Below are positions 8,101-17,635 of a DNA stretch of 64,000 nucleotides, piece after piece. Made by a program: the position numbers and the translations under genes. The stretch comes from Bacillus sp. FJAT-49736 (lineage in GTDB: Bacteria > Bacillota > Bacilli > Bacillales > Bacillaceae_C), in the NCBI RefSeq assembly GCF_018343615.1, contig NZ_JAGYPI010000001.1:930001-994000 (forward strand), in the 5' to 3' direction. Below the pieces are notes generated by a model. That model saw nothing but the letters and a program-made list of their open reading frames with translations, was not told the origin of the DNA and ran no database searches. Position 1 is the first letter of the stretch, and each line of letters starts with the position of its first letter.

Positions 8101-8331
8101 ATGAAATTAGTTGATCATTTAAACCGAGATACAAGAAAGAAGTTGGAGGAACTGAAAAAAAAGGAAACCTCCAACAAGGATAAAAACGTAAAGATAAATT
8201 GTATCAGGAGAAAGTTGATTGAAATTAAAATCATGAGAATGAACCGTAATATCCAAACAGCATGTGAATCACTAAAATCTACAAACGCCCTCTCAAATGA
8301 GAGGGTGCTTCTTAATTATTTCCTGTCATAG
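8101..8331 (+). CDS. Hypothetical small lysine-rich protein (doubtful 3' end)
   Basis: An open frame starting ATG 8101 with product MKLVDHLNRDTRKKLEELKK and a basic remainder, 76 residues. Composition is that of a helical, charged, possibly nucleic-acid-binding protein. It lacks a good ribosome site, and its last 15 codons run through the terminator at 8286-8314, so the original gene may have been shortened or frameshifted. Function unknown. Confidence 0.35.
   Translation: MKLVDHLNRDTRKKLEELKKKETSNKDKNVKINCIRRKLIEIKIMRMNRNIQTACESLKSTNALSNERVLLNYFLS
8286..8314. terminator. Terminator between converging genes
   Basis: CCCTCTC pairs with GAGAGGG around AAAT; T-rich on the plus side. It lies at the 3' ends of the small lysine-rich gene and the minus-strand GerPF-like gene. 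Confidence 0.7.
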
Positions 8332-8533
8332 GCTGTTCAAAGATGCTAGTGTCAAACGTATTATTTATACTGAAAGCAGTAAATTCTATGTTGATTACAG
8401 CTGTTCCACCTCCACTTGAACCATGTGTGGTTTTAGCTGCAGTCTTTGGCGAAATGAATGCAGTATCTCCAAAATTAACAGCCGCAGTTCCTCCTACATT
8501 TAAAATTTGAGAATTTCCTATAAAAGCTGGCAT
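8312..8533 (-). CDS. Spore germination protein GerPA/GerPF family
   Basis: A 73-residue protein starting MPAFIGNSQILNVGGTAAVN, followed by FGDTAFISPKTAAKT and a Gly/Ser-rich middle. This matches the short GerPA/GerPF family, spore coat-associated proteins that let germinants reach the inner membrane. Start at ATG 8533, 10 bases after GGGAG; an in-frame GTG at 8542 overlaps that site. It is a solitary copy rather than part of a gerPABCDEF operon, which is common for paralogues. Confidence 0.85.
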   Translation of the reverse strand: MPAFIGNSQILNVGGTAAVNFGDTAFISPKTAAKTTHGSSGGGTAVINIEFTAFSINNTFDTSIFEQPMTGNN

Positions 8534-8542
8534 TATTCTCAC

Positions 8543-8954
8543 ACTCCCAAATGAAAAGTCTTACATTCAATACATATAGCTTATTCGCTTTGTCCATAAT
8601 GGAGTGGACTAACATCTTGACAATACTCAAGAAAAAGCACTTATCATTCAAAAGTGGCTTCATCTTAAAAAAATTAGGATCAATAACAGTATCCGAAATG
8701 AGAAAAAGGAGTTTCAACAGGATAGATACTAAGCTTACTCGAATTTAAATTTCTCGAGGAGAAAGATAAAAAATCGGGAAGAAGCTATAGAAAAAGTGGC
8801 AACAGCAAAAAGTTATTCAAATCTAACAAATCTTTTTCCCTGTTACATGGAAATCCCCTAGTGGAAAAATATATGGATCCGATTGAAAAGAATAAAAATT
8901 ACATAAAAAGTCAGGAGAGTTAGAATATTACAAAAAGGTTTGGAGGCATATAAA
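8543..8954. other. Region without a convincing gene
   Basis: Short frames exist on both strands, but none has a ribosome site or recognisable motif. The stretch QEKALIIQKWLHLKK (near 8630) looks like a fragment of a former coding region. I see no RNA gene. Confidence 0.4.
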
Positions 8955-8985
8955 GAGCCCTTTCGATACAAAAGGGTCTTCTTTG
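8955..8985. terminator. Hairpin at the end of a decayed minus-strand gene
   Basis: AAGAGCCCTTT and AAAGGGTCTT form a stem with one bulged base, T-rich on the plus side. Confidence 0.55.
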
Positions 8986-9182
8986 TATATCTCATTTTGA
9001 TCTTCAATAATTTCGGTGTCTTTTGAGTTTTAGGTATAAACTCATAAGCTTTCTTCTTGTCTGTTACAACATAATACTTTTAAAATATAGTTAATTTCAT
9101 ATAGAGTATCATAAGAACGAGTATTCCCCTTTTTGTATGCTTTCTTGAAATTATCCACATAAAGTAAGAAGTACTTTCCCAT
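8975..9182 (-). pseudogene. Decayed coding remnant, family unknown
   Basis: The minus strand reads MGKYFLLYVDNFKKAYKKGN, then, after frame changes, YYVVTDKKKAYEFIPKTQ and TEIIEDQNEIYKEDPFVSKG. The pieces have protein-like composition and line up collinearly, suggesting one protein broken by at least two frameshifts. I cannot name the family. It lies directly upstream of sbcD on the opposite strand. Confidence 0.4.
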
Positions 9183-9227
9183 TTTGCTATAATAGTATTA
9201 TCAAATGATCCAGTTGAGGTGATAGCA

Positions 9228-10364
9228 GTGAAGTTTATTCATACTGCAGATTGGCACTTAGGCAAGCTCGTACACGGAATTTATATGACCGAAGAGCAAA
9301 GATATGTATTAGACCAATTTGTTCATTTAGTGGAGGAGGAAAAGCCTGATGCAGTTGTGATTGCGGGGGATTTATACGATCGATCTGTACCTCCAACAGA
9401 TGCTGTAGAATTATTAAATGATGTCCTATATAAGATTAATGTAGAATTGAACACCCCGGTATTGGCGATTTCAGGGAATCATGATAGTGCTGAAAGATTG
9501 TCTTTCGGTTCTTCCTGGTACCGGAGAAGCAAGTTTTTTATGAATGGAAAATTAACTAGAAATCTAGATCCCATCCATCTAAACGGGGTTAATTTTTATT
9601 TAGTTCCTTATTCGGAGCCAGGTTTAGTCAGGGATGTATTGGATGATCAATCAATCCAGTCTCATGATGATGCTATGAGAACGATAGTAGGGAGAATCGA
9701 AGAATCCTTAAATCCAAATGAGCCGAATGTTTTTGTTGGACATGCTTTTGTACTGGGAGGCAAAACCACTGATTCCGAAAGAATACTGTCAGTCGGCGGA
9801 TCAGGATGTGTCTCCAATGATTGCTTTAGTCCTTTTTCCTATACTGCCCTCGGCCATTTGCACAGTCCAGATGCCATTCAGCATGATTTCATTCGATACT
9901 CTGGATCTCTATTAAAATATTCCTTTTCAGAAGCGAAGCAACGGAAGACGGTATCTATCATTAATATGGATGAAAAAGGAAACATCCAAATCGAAGAGCG
10001 GACCTTAAAACCAAAGCAAGATATGAGAGAACTGGAAGGCTATTTGGAGGAAATATTAGATCCATCCTTCTATCAAAATCAAAAACTGGATGATTATTTT
10101 AAAATTACGCTAAAAGATCATGGAGCATTACTAGATCCAATTAATAAGCTTCGCAAAGTCTATCCAAATGTTCTTCATTTGGAAAGAAAAATCGATCAAA
10201 TAGACTTGAAGACAAAGCAATCATTTCAAGCGATAAAAGGAAATATGAAATCAGAACTATCATTATTTGAGGATTTTTATCGGGAAATGACCACTTTGGA
10301 ATTTTCGGAAGATAAGAAGGAGCTCATTGCATCGATTATCGATAAGGTGAAGGGAGCGGTATAG
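9228..10364 (+). CDS. sbcD: Exonuclease subunit SbcD
   Basis: A 378-residue Mre11-type metallophosphoesterase, nuclease subunit of SbcCD, which cleaves hairpins and processes double-strand breaks with the ATPase SbcC. Metal-binding motifs are in order: HTADWHLGK (residues 4-12), VIAGDLYDR, AISGNHDS and ALGHLHSPD. Start is GTG 9228, 6 bases after AGGTG; an in-frame GTG at 9219 overlaps that site. A TATAAT box lies at 9188-9193. It is followed after 5 bases by sbcC. Confidence 0.96.
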   Translation: MKFIHTADWHLGKLVHGIYMTEEQRYVLDQFVHLVEEEKPDAVVIAGDLYDRSVPPTDAVELLNDVLYKINVELNTPVLAISGNHDSAERLSFGSSWYRRSKFFMNGKLTRNLDPIHLNGVNFYLVPYSEPGLVRDVLDDQSIQSHDDAMRTIVGRIEESLNPNEPNVFVGHAFVLGGKTTDSERILSVGGSGCVSNDCFSPFSYTALGHLHSPDAIQHDFIRYSGSLLKYSFSEAKQRKTVSIINMDEKGNIQIEERTLKPKQDMRELEGYLEEILDPSFYQNQKLDDYFKITLKDHGALLDPINKLRKVYPNVLHLERKIDQIDLKTKQSFQAIKGNMKSELSLFEDFYREMTTLEFSEDKKELIASIIDKVKGAV

Positions 10365-10369
10365 CCAAG

Positions 10370-13300
10370 ATGAGACCACTAAAATTAACTATGCAGGCAT
10401 TCGGACCTTATGCAGGAAAGGAAGAAATTGATTTTCAAAAGCTTGGAAACAGAACGATGTTCGTCATTTCGGGCAAGACCGGCTCAGGAAAAACAACTAT
10501 ATTCGATGGAATAAGCTTTGCTATTTATGGAAAAGCCAGTGGGGATGATCGTGGCGGTAGTGATTTGCGAAGTCAATTTGCTCCAGATGATTTGCAAACG
10601 GAGGTTTCTCTTGAATTTTCATTAAGGAGTAAAACGTATTATATTTGGCGGACCCCGCAACAAGAGAAAAAAAAGGCACGCGGAGAAGGGTATACCCAGA
10701 TAGGGGCGAAAGCGGAGCTGTACATCGTCCATAGTGATGGAACGAAGAATATTATTGCCACTAACGTACGGGAAACGGATGAAAAAATAAAAGAAATTGT
10801 GCAGTTAGATGCAAACCAATTTCGGCAAATTTTAATGATTCCTCAAGGGGAATTTCGCAAACTATTAACATCCGAAAGTAAAGATAAAGAAATGATTTTA
10901 CAAAAATTATTTCATACCGAGCTTTATAAGCGAATTGAAGAAAGACTTAAGGAAGAGGCAACCGTTTTAAGGAAAGTGGTGGAAGTAAAGGTAAATGAAC
11001 GTTCTCAGCATTTAAAAAGTATATTTTACAGGGACAATGAAGAGTTAAAGGAACTGCTTGCTGAAGAGAATCCGAATGATATTAAAGTGTTAGAGCTATT
11101 AGAAGCCCAAATTCAACAAATAAAACAAGAGCTTAAAGTGGAAAACGCTAGATTTGAAAAAATAAAAGAGACTAGAGATGTAGCGAAAAGAAATCTGGAT
11201 GAAGCTACCGCACTGGCTAAACAATTTGAGGAGCGGGAGTTGTTGTGGAAAACGAAAGAAAATCTTGAATCCAGACAGGATGGAATAAAAAACAAACAAT
11301 TAGAAATTGAAAATGCTTATAAAGCATTTAGGCTAGAGCAACAGGATTTGCTATGTCACCGCTTAAGAAAAGAATATGATCAATTTAAACAAGAATTAAT
11401 CGATATAGAGAAAAATATTTTAATCACCAAAAATAAAGAAATGGAAACGGAACAACAATTTAGACAACATGACGCGAAAAAGGAAGAAATAGATAAGATT
11501 GCTGAAGAAATAACAAGTCTCATGAATCTGAAGGATGAAATATATTCCCTGCAAATGAGCAAGGAAAAGGTAGACCAAGTATTTGCAGAAAAACAGACAT
11601 TGGAAAAAGATATTCAAGTTGCTCAAAAGGCGATAGAGGATATTACACTTAAGATTTCAAAGCGGAAAATGGACATTAAACAGCTGGAAGAAGTTCGTAT
11701 TCAAGTATTTGAAAATGAAAGGGAGCTGTCGAAGTGGACCGATGATTTGAGTAGGTTAAAAAAAATCCAATCCCTACTTCAAGAACATATCCTGCAGGAA
11801 AAAAGCTATAAGGAAAGTCAGCAAAAATATGAAAAAGCAGTAGAACGTTTAAATGACATGAAAAGCACCGTGGCAGTGTTAGAAGAGAATTGGCAAAATG
11901 GACAGGCAAGTATTCTTGCTTCGAAATTAATGGATAACAATCCATGCCCGGTTTGTGGCTCTAATCATCATCCTGCACCTGCTCACAGTGACGTGCAAAT
12001 TCCGACGGAGAATGAATTGAAATCGGCAAGACAAGATGTAGAACACCATGAAAAGGAAAAGCTAGCAGCTGAGTCTGCATGGTTGGAGTCTAAGTCAAAG
12101 TATTCCTTAACGGAAACAACAATAGCGGAAAAAATAGAGGAAATAACCCTTAGTATTCAAGATTTTTCAATTAAAAATCTTGATCCTCTTATGAAGCATT
12201 ATGCTAGTAAACAAAAAGAATTGGAAGAAACGTTAAAAGGCCAAAAAAATCAAATTAGTTTACTGCCTTCCTTTGAAAAAGAATTAATCCACTTAGAAAC
12301 GCTGGAAAAAGATAAAATAGATAAGCTAGATCAGCTTTTAAAAGATGAAAAAGAAACTGGGTCTCTTTATATTCAGCAAAGTACGAAATATGAGGAAACA
12401 GTAAAGAAAATACCGGTTGAGCTGCGTTCCGTTCACCAATACGAGGAAAAGCTAAACAGTGCTCAAGTATTAAAGAAAAAAATGCAGAATGCATTAGAAT
12501 TCGCCAGAAATGAATGGCAAAAAGTAAAAGAGCAGTTATCAGGGCTCGTTGCTTCCCAAAAACAGCTAGATACACTGGTTCAAAATACCGAGGATAAGCT
12601 GCAAACAGAGCGAAATGTTTTTAAGTCAATGTTGGAGGAGAACGGTTTTGAGAATTATCAGCAGTTTGCTGATTCAAAACGGACAGAAGCAGAGATTAAG
12701 CAGCTGGAGGGTATAGTACAATCCTATCGTGAGGAATATCGATCTGTTTCCGATCGTTTGAATGATATGAACGAAAGATTAGAGTCTGTTTCACAACCTA
12801 ATATTGAAGATTTGCAAATCCAATTTATACAGTTGGAAGAACAGATTAATCACATAACAGATCAATTGACTAATATTAAAATGAACATTAGCCATAATGA
12901 AACAATTAAGGAACGGGTTATGTCAATTAATAGTGAAATTAAAAAGGCAGAAGAACAGTTTCATTTAATTGGACATTTATCCGATATTTCGAAGGGTCAA
13001 AATACGTATCGAGTAACGTTTGAAAGATTTGTACTTGCTGCGTTCCTAGACGATATCTTACTTGTTGCTAATTCACGCCTTACTAAAATGACAAGCGGAC
13101 GTTATACGTTACAACGGAAAACAGATCGTTCTAAGGGGAATGTCCAAAGCGGTTTAGAGCTTTTAGTTTTTGATCAATATACAGGGCAAGAGAGACATGT
13201 TAAGACATTATCTGGAGGAGAAAGCTTCAAAGCGTCTCTTGCTTTGGCGCTTGGACTTGCGGATGTTGTCCAGGAATATGCTGGAGGAGTTTCATTAGAA

Positions 13301-13504
13301 ACCATGTTCATTGATGAAGGGTTCGGAACCTTGGATCCAGAATCCTTAGATCATGCAATTGAGGCTTTAATGGATATTCAGAACAGCGGCAGATTGGTAG
13401 GCATCATTTCACATGTGCCGGAATTGAAGGAAAGAATAGATGCGAGACTAGAAGTGGTTGCCTCGCAAAATGGCAGCTATACAGAATTTAAATTTCTTAG
13501 TTAA
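10370..13504 (+). CDS. sbcC: Exonuclease subunit SbcC (SMC/Rad50-like ATPase)
   Basis: A 1044-residue Rad50-type protein: N-terminal Walker A GKTGSGKTT (residues 35-43), long coiled coils, a central zinc hook CPVCGSNHHP with Cys526 and Cys529, then the ABC signature LSGGESF near 946 and Walker B MFIDEGFGTLD near 977-987. It drives SbcD on branched or hairpin DNA. Full length, intact motifs, 5-base spacing to sbcD; clearly an operon. Confidence 0.97.
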   Translation: MRPLKLTMQAFGPYAGKEEIDFQKLGNRTMFVISGKTGSGKTTIFDGISFAIYGKASGDDRGGSDLRSQFAPDDLQTEVSLEFSLRSKTYYIWRTPQQEKKKARGEGYTQIGAKAELYIVHSDGTKNIIATNVRETDEKIKEIVQLDANQFRQILMIPQGEFRKLLTSESKDKEMILQKLFHTELYKRIEERLKEEATVLRKVVEVKVNERSQHLKSIFYRDNEELKELLAEENPNDIKVLELLEAQIQQIKQELKVENARFEKIKETRDVAKRNLDEATALAKQFEERELLWKTKENLESRQDGIKNKQLEIENAYKAFRLEQQDLLCHRLRKEYDQFKQELIDIEKNILITKNKEMETEQQFRQHDAKKEEIDKIAEEITSLMNLKDEIYSLQMSKEKVDQVFAEKQTLEKDIQVAQKAIEDITLKISKRKMDIKQLEEVRIQVFENERELSKWTDDLSRLKKIQSLLQEHILQEKSYKESQQKYEKAVERLNDMKSTVAVLEENWQNGQASILASKLMDNNPCPVCGSNHHPAPAHSDVQIPTENELKSARQDVEHHEKEKLAAESAWLESKSKYSLTETTIAEKIEEITLSIQDFSIKNLDPLMKHYASKQKELEETLKGQKNQISLLPSFEKELIHLETLEKDKIDKLDQLLKDEKETGSLYIQQSTKYEETVKKIPVELRSVHQYEEKLNSAQVLKKKMQNALEFARNEWQKVKEQLSGLVASQKQLDTLVQNTEDKLQTERNVFKSMLEENGFENYQQFADSKRTEAEIKQLEGIVQSYREEYRSVSDRLNDMNERLESVSQPNIEDLQIQFIQLEEQINHITDQLTNIKMNISHNETIKERVMSINSEIKKAEEQFHLIGHLSDISKGQNTYRVTFERFVLAAFLDDILLVANSRLTKMTSGRYTLQRKTDRSKGNVQSGLELLVFDQYTGQERHVKTLSGGESFKASLALALGLADVVQEYAGGVSLETMFIDEGFGTLDPESLDHAIEALMDIQNSGRLVGIISHVPELKERIDARLEVVASQNGSYTEFKFLS

Positions 13505-13595
13505 TAAATTCTGCTATCCCCCTTTTGAATTGAATAAAGCAAATATCTCTTATTCCTCTCATATAATGAAAGGGGTAGGCAAAAGGGGGATTTTC

Positions 13596-13895
13596 ATGTA
13601 CTTTTATTTTGCTATTGTTTTATTTTCCATCTGCTTTTCTACTTTTTGGTGCTTTTTTCGTTTTAAAAAACTTTCATATGTTCGAAAAATCTTTATCGAA
13701 GCAGTACTTTGTAATTTTTGCATATTCATGGCAGGCTCCTCCTGGTGGATAATTTCACAAAAGGAAAAATCCATTGTTGTTCCGGGTATCATCTATTACA
13801 TCTTTGCTTTTTTTTTAATTGTTTTTTTGAATAAAATTACAATATCCTTGCAGAGGGATAAAGATACAAATGAATCTTTGCAATGTAGGAAGTGA
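13596..13895 (+). CDS. Small hypothetical membrane protein
   Basis: A 99-residue protein with three hydrophobic segments and little else; begins MYFYFAIVLFSICFSTFWCF. The start is ATG 13596 after AAGGGGGA; a longer reading from 13458 would overlap sbcC and lacks a ribosome site. The stop overlaps the GTG of the pantothenate kinase frame (GTGA), so it is translationally linked to coaW. Function unknown. Confidence 0.65.
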   Translation: MYFYFAIVLFSICFSTFWCFFRFKKLSYVRKIFIEAVLCNFCIFMAGSSWWIISQKEKSIVVPGIIYYIFAFFLIVFLNKITISLQRDKDTNESLQCRK

Positions 13896-13900
13896 AATCA

Positions 13901-14716
13901 TTGATTAAAAAAATCGGAATAGATGCAGGTGGAAGTTTTATTAAAATTGCATATGAAGAAAACGCTAAATTGCATTATAAGTCGTTTTTAAGCAATAATG
14001 TGGATGAAACGGTAACATGGATTAATTTGCTTTTTTCCGATGCACAAAAGATACTTACAGGCGGAAGAGCCAAGGAGCTTCACAGAAAATTAAAGGATGA
14101 GGTCGAAATAATTTCTGAATTCGATGCAGCTTTATATGGAGTGAAGTATATTCTTAATGATGAATATCATATTTCGTTAGACGATTACCTAATAGTGATT
14201 ATTGGCACCGGTACGTCTATCTTATTGGTTAAAGGTGAACAACAGGTTCGTATTACAGGAAGCGGCATGGGAGGGGGAACCTTTCTCGGACTTGGCTCCT
14301 TGTTAACAAATATACATCAGTATGAGCAATTAGTGGAGCTAGCTGCAAATGGAAATCGTAATTCTATCGACTTAATGGTTGCAGATATATATGAGAATTC
14401 AGATACACCTATCCCTGGTGATTTGACTGCTGCCAATTTTGCAAAGGTATATGGTGAAAGTGGTCTTACCACACTAAGTGATAGGATGGCTTCTTTAGTG
14501 AATATGATTGCAGAAACCATTTGTTTATTAATTCAGCAGTTCGTTCATACCAATAATATTCAACATGTTGTTTGCATAGGTGGAGGGTTAAAAGGAAATA
14601 TTCCTCTCCAAATGGCATTAAAAAGGAATTTTCATCTTGTGCAAGTAACATCCTATTTTCCAAGCTCTGGTCAGTTTGCTGGTGCTATTGGAGCCCTATA
14701 TAATAACAATCAATAA
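13901..14716 (+). CDS. coaW: Type II pantothenate kinase
   Basis: A 271-residue ASKHA-fold kinase that phosphorylates pantothenate, the first step of CoA synthesis. Phosphate-binding GIDAGGSFIK is at the N-terminus, IIGTGTSILLV in the middle, GSGMGGGTFLGLGSLL and the conserved PIPGDLTAANFA follow, and GQFAGAIGALY closes the protein; these match the staphylococcal/Bacillus CoaW family. Start: TTG 13901 has AGGA at a good distance and gives the usual MIKKIGIDAGG beginning; an upstream in-frame GTG at 13892 is too close to the site but would overlap the previous stop. Confidence 0.92.
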   Translation: MIKKIGIDAGGSFIKIAYEENAKLHYKSFLSNNVDETVTWINLLFSDAQKILTGGRAKELHRKLKDEVEIISEFDAALYGVKYILNDEYHISLDDYLIVIIGTGTSILLVKGEQQVRITGSGMGGGTFLGLGSLLTNIHQYEQLVELAANGNRNSIDLMVADIYENSDTPIPGDLTAANFAKVYGESGLTTLSDRMASLVNMIAETICLLIQQFVHTNNIQHVVCIGGGLKGNIPLQMALKRNFHLVQVTSYFPSSGQFAGAIGALYNNNQ

Positions 14717-14737
14717 CTAACACAATTATTACAAAAA

Positions 14738-14947
14738 ATGGCGGTGCTTTTTTTGGAAAAAACGTATTATGTTGCAACCCTATTTTTCGGGTTCATTATT
14801 ACACTAGCAATTTTATGCTTCGCAATAGTTAGTTTCTATCTTCATTATCCTTGGGCAGGTATTCTTTTTATTATTATTTTTCTTGCAGGTATTTCAATGA
14901 ATGTAGTATTTGCAAAAAAATGGATTCAAAAGAGTAATAAAGGGTAG
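14738..14947 (+). CDS. Small hypothetical membrane protein
   Basis: A 69-residue protein with two hydrophobic helices and a basic tail (KKWIQKSNKG). Start at ATG 14738, or TTG 14753 after GGCGGTG. It is packed between coaW and selB on the same strand, 17 bases before the selB ATG, suggesting one operon. No recognised family. Confidence 0.55.
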   Translation: MAVLFLEKTYYVATLFFGFIITLAILCFAIVSFYLHYPWAGILFIIIFLAGISMNVVFAKKWIQKSNKG

Positions 14948-14964
14948 CTTACCAGGTGGATCTT

Positions 14965-16845
14965 ATGAAGAAAAGATATTTTACTGTAGGCATGGCGGGG
15001 CATATTGATCATGGAAAAACGGCTTTAACAAAAGCATTAACAAATGTTGATACAGATCGCTTAAAAGAAGAAAAGGAAAGACAAATTTCTATTGAATTAG
15101 GATTTGCGCCACTTTATGACGATGACAAGACGCAAGTCTCGATCATCGATGTGCCAGGACATGAGAAATTTATTCGCAAGATGATTGCTGGTGTAGCAGG
15201 AATAGATTTTGTGATTTTGGTTATTTCGGCAGATGAAGGTGTAATGCCGCAAACGATTGAGCATGCTGAAATATTATCATTTCTAAAAATCAGAGACGGG
15301 ATCATTGCACTAACGAAAACGGATAAGGTGGACAAGGATGTATTAGCCCTTGCAATGATGGATATTCGTGAATCATTAAAAGGGACAATGTTTGAAAAGC
15401 TGCCTATACTGCCAGTTAGCAGTATCACCAAACACGGCTGTGAAGAATTAAAATCTACTATTTTGGAAAGATTAGCTGTTCAACCGGAACGCTTTTCAGA
15501 TGGTGACTTTCGAATGCCGATTGATCAGGTCTTTACGTTAAAAGGACAAGGTACCATCGTGCGTGGAACTATTTATGAGGGGAATGTTAAGGAAGGAGAC
15601 ACTCTTTTACTCCATCCGAATGATCAAAATGTAAAGGTTAGGCAAATTCAAGTTCATCATCATCGTGTAAAAAATGCTTACTCCGGTCAACGTACTGCAT
15701 TGAATATTTCGGGAATTCCTTTCCATGAAATAAAAAGAGGGGACACACTTGTAAGCACTAAGGGCCTAAATACAACCAATACATTGGATGTAAATATTCA
15801 TGTGGTGCAAAATCTAAAACACATGATTAAGCAGCGAATGCCTATTAATTGTTATATTGGCACCACAGAGGTGACAGGGAAAATTGTTTTTTTCGATCGT
15901 AATGAAGTGATGAAAGAAAATAATGAAATACTATGTCAATTAAGACTTGATGCGCCTATCGTTGCTAAACGAGGAGACCGTTTCATTATTAGAAGGCCAT
16001 CTCCATATGAAACGATCGGAGGGGGCTGGGTAATTGATCCATATGGAAAACGGTATAAATTTGGTATGGAAACGATTCAGTACCTACAACAAAAGAGTTC
16101 AGGCAGCCTTTCGGAAAGACTGTTTTCATTTATACAGGAAACAAAGGCAAAAGAAAAAAGCCAAATTTTATACGACTTGTCCATAAAAGTACAGGAGCTT
16201 GAAAAAATAATTAATCATGAGGATTGGATCTTGTATGATAATCAATTTATCACTCATATTTCCATAGTGAACAATTTGATAAAGGAGATAGAGGAGAAGC
16301 TAATTTCTTTTCACACAGATTTTCCATTACAAATCGGAATGAACAAAGCAGAGCTTTTACAATACTTACAAATCATTTATCCTATACACTTAATGGAATA
16401 TTGCTTAACGAAAGGTTATGAAGAAAGCAAGTGGATCTTTGATGGACCATATATTTTAATGAAAAATTTCCGTCGACACATTCCTGAAAGGTGGAACAAG
16501 CCTGTTGCCAAACTATTGGCTTTAGTCAAAAAAGATGATTGGCAAGTGGATAGCCTTTTTCACTATATGGATAATTTGAGTATTGAAAATAAAGTATGGA
16601 AAGAAATTACTGGATATTTAGTTGAACAAGGCTCTATTGTTCCATTAACGGAAACTTTATACTGGCATAAGGAAACATTCCTTTATTATGCAGAAAAGTT
16701 AAAAAACAATACCCGTAGTTCATTCGAAATGCAAGAGGCAAAAAATATTCTTGGTTTTTCGAGAAAATACTTAGTTCCCTTTTTAGAGACTTTGGATAGA
16801 GAAAAGGTAACAATCAGAAACGGTAACGGAAGAACATGGAATTAA
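14965..16845 (+). CDS. selB: Selenocysteine-specific translation elongation factor SelB
   Basis: A 626-residue GTPase that delivers Sec-tRNA-Sec to UGA codons. G motifs: GHIDHGKTAL (residues 10-19), DVPGHEKFIRK, TKTDKVDK. EF-Tu-like domains II and III follow (FTLKGQGTIVRGT; DTLVSTKGL; RRPSPYETIGGG). About 250 residues of C-terminal winged-helix region match SelB's mRNA-binding domain rather than EF-Tu. Start is ATG 14965, 5 bases after AGGTGG; an in-frame GTG at 14956 overlaps it. It fits with the tRNA-Sec at 4863. SelA and SelD are not in the window. Confidence 0.95.
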   Translation: MKKRYFTVGMAGHIDHGKTALTKALTNVDTDRLKEEKERQISIELGFAPLYDDDKTQVSIIDVPGHEKFIRKMIAGVAGIDFVILVISADEGVMPQTIEHAEILSFLKIRDGIIALTKTDKVDKDVLALAMMDIRESLKGTMFEKLPILPVSSITKHGCEELKSTILERLAVQPERFSDGDFRMPIDQVFTLKGQGTIVRGTIYEGNVKEGDTLLLHPNDQNVKVRQIQVHHHRVKNAYSGQRTALNISGIPFHEIKRGDTLVSTKGLNTTNTLDVNIHVVQNLKHMIKQRMPINCYIGTTEVTGKIVFFDRNEVMKENNEILCQLRLDAPIVAKRGDRFIIRRPSPYETIGGGWVIDPYGKRYKFGMETIQYLQQKSSGSLSERLFSFIQETKAKEKSQILYDLSIKVQELEKIINHEDWILYDNQFITHISIVNNLIKEIEEKLISFHTDFPLQIGMNKAELLQYLQIIYPIHLMEYCLTKGYEESKWIFDGPYILMKNFRRHIPERWNKPVAKLLALVKKDDWQVDSLFHYMDNLSIENKVWKEITGYLVEQGSIVPLTETLYWHKETFLYYAEKLKNNTRSSFEMQEAKNILGFSRKYLVPFLETLDREKVTIRNGNGRTWN

Positions 16846-16857
16846 GCCAGCTAAAGA

Positions 16858-16896
16858 GAAATGCCCATTACGATATATAAACGTAATGGGCATTTC
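16858..16896. terminator. Bidirectional terminator between selB and methyltransferase
   Basis: GAAATGCCCATTAC pairs perfectly with GTAATGGGCATTTC around an 11-base loop between converging genes. Confidence 0.9.
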
Positions 16897-16897
16897 A

Positions 16898-17635
16898 CTA
16901 TGCTTCTTTCTTAGCACGGAATACTCGAAAACCAATTAAATGTCCATACATATTAGTCAGTTCATTATGTGCAAAAAGGATGCTAACTAAATCGGGTGAC
17001 ACATTGGGAGACATATGAAATTCCGGGTCCAATAGTGGCTGTGGCTGCTGCAAATGTATATGAATGGAAGAGCCTGCAAGTCTTTCTATAGCAGAAAAAC
17101 CAGCTGACTTCATTTCTTCCATCCACTCTTTCTCCGTTAAGACATTGTCCATTCCATAAACCGTACATATATTTTGTTTTTCTTCATCACTTAGCGGCCC
17201 TTCTGCATTCATATCAAGGTCTATTAATATTCCGTTTGACTTTAAAACACGGTAAAATTCTTTCAAAGATTTGTTTATATTAGTAAAGGCTGTAACCGAC
17301 TCCGCGATAACAATATCAAAGGATTCGTCCGGATAAGGCAATTCTTCAATACTTCCCTGAATAACAGGAACGGAGAGATTTTCCCTAATAAAACGTTGTC
17401 TTGCTTTCTCAACCATAATTGGGTGATGATCAATGGCTGTAACCTGACATTTATATCTATCAGCAAGATAGGCAGATGTTTGACCGGTTCCGCACCCTGC
17501 ATCTAAAATGGAAGTTTTCGTAGTAATTTTTTCATTTTCCAGAATTTGTTTTGTAAGATGCAATCCTCCTGGATGTGCACCACCTATTCCATAAGATGCT
17601 AAAGCATCTTGATAAGTAGATTTCAAGCTTTTCAC
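16898..17635 (-). CDS. Class I SAM-dependent methyltransferase
   Basis: A 245-residue protein with Rossmann motif I ILDAGCGTGQTSAYLA (about residues 43-58), acidic motif II end TAIDHH, and SFDIVIAESV / YRVLKSNGILIDLD further on, the UbiE/Methyltransf_11 layout. The substrate is unknown. It is a single gene with its own promoter region, converging on selB. Confidence 0.87.
   Translation of the reverse strand: MKSLKSTYQDALASYGIGGAHPGGLHLTKQILENEKITTKTSILDAGCGTGQTSAYLADRYKCQVTAIDHHPIMVEKARQRFIRENLSVPVIQGSIEELPYPDESFDIVIAESVTAFTNINKSLKEFYRVLKSNGILIDLDMNAEGPLSDEEKQNICTVYGMDNVLTEKEWMEEMKSAGFSAIERLAGSSIHIHLQQPQPLLDPEFHMSPNVSPDLVSILFAHNELTNMYGHLIGFRVFRAKKEA

Noticed and set aside
8551-8748. Hypothetical 65-residue protein
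   Set aside because: No ribosome site or recognisable pattern; another frame of the same region looks slightly more protein-like. Treated as non-coding or decayed.
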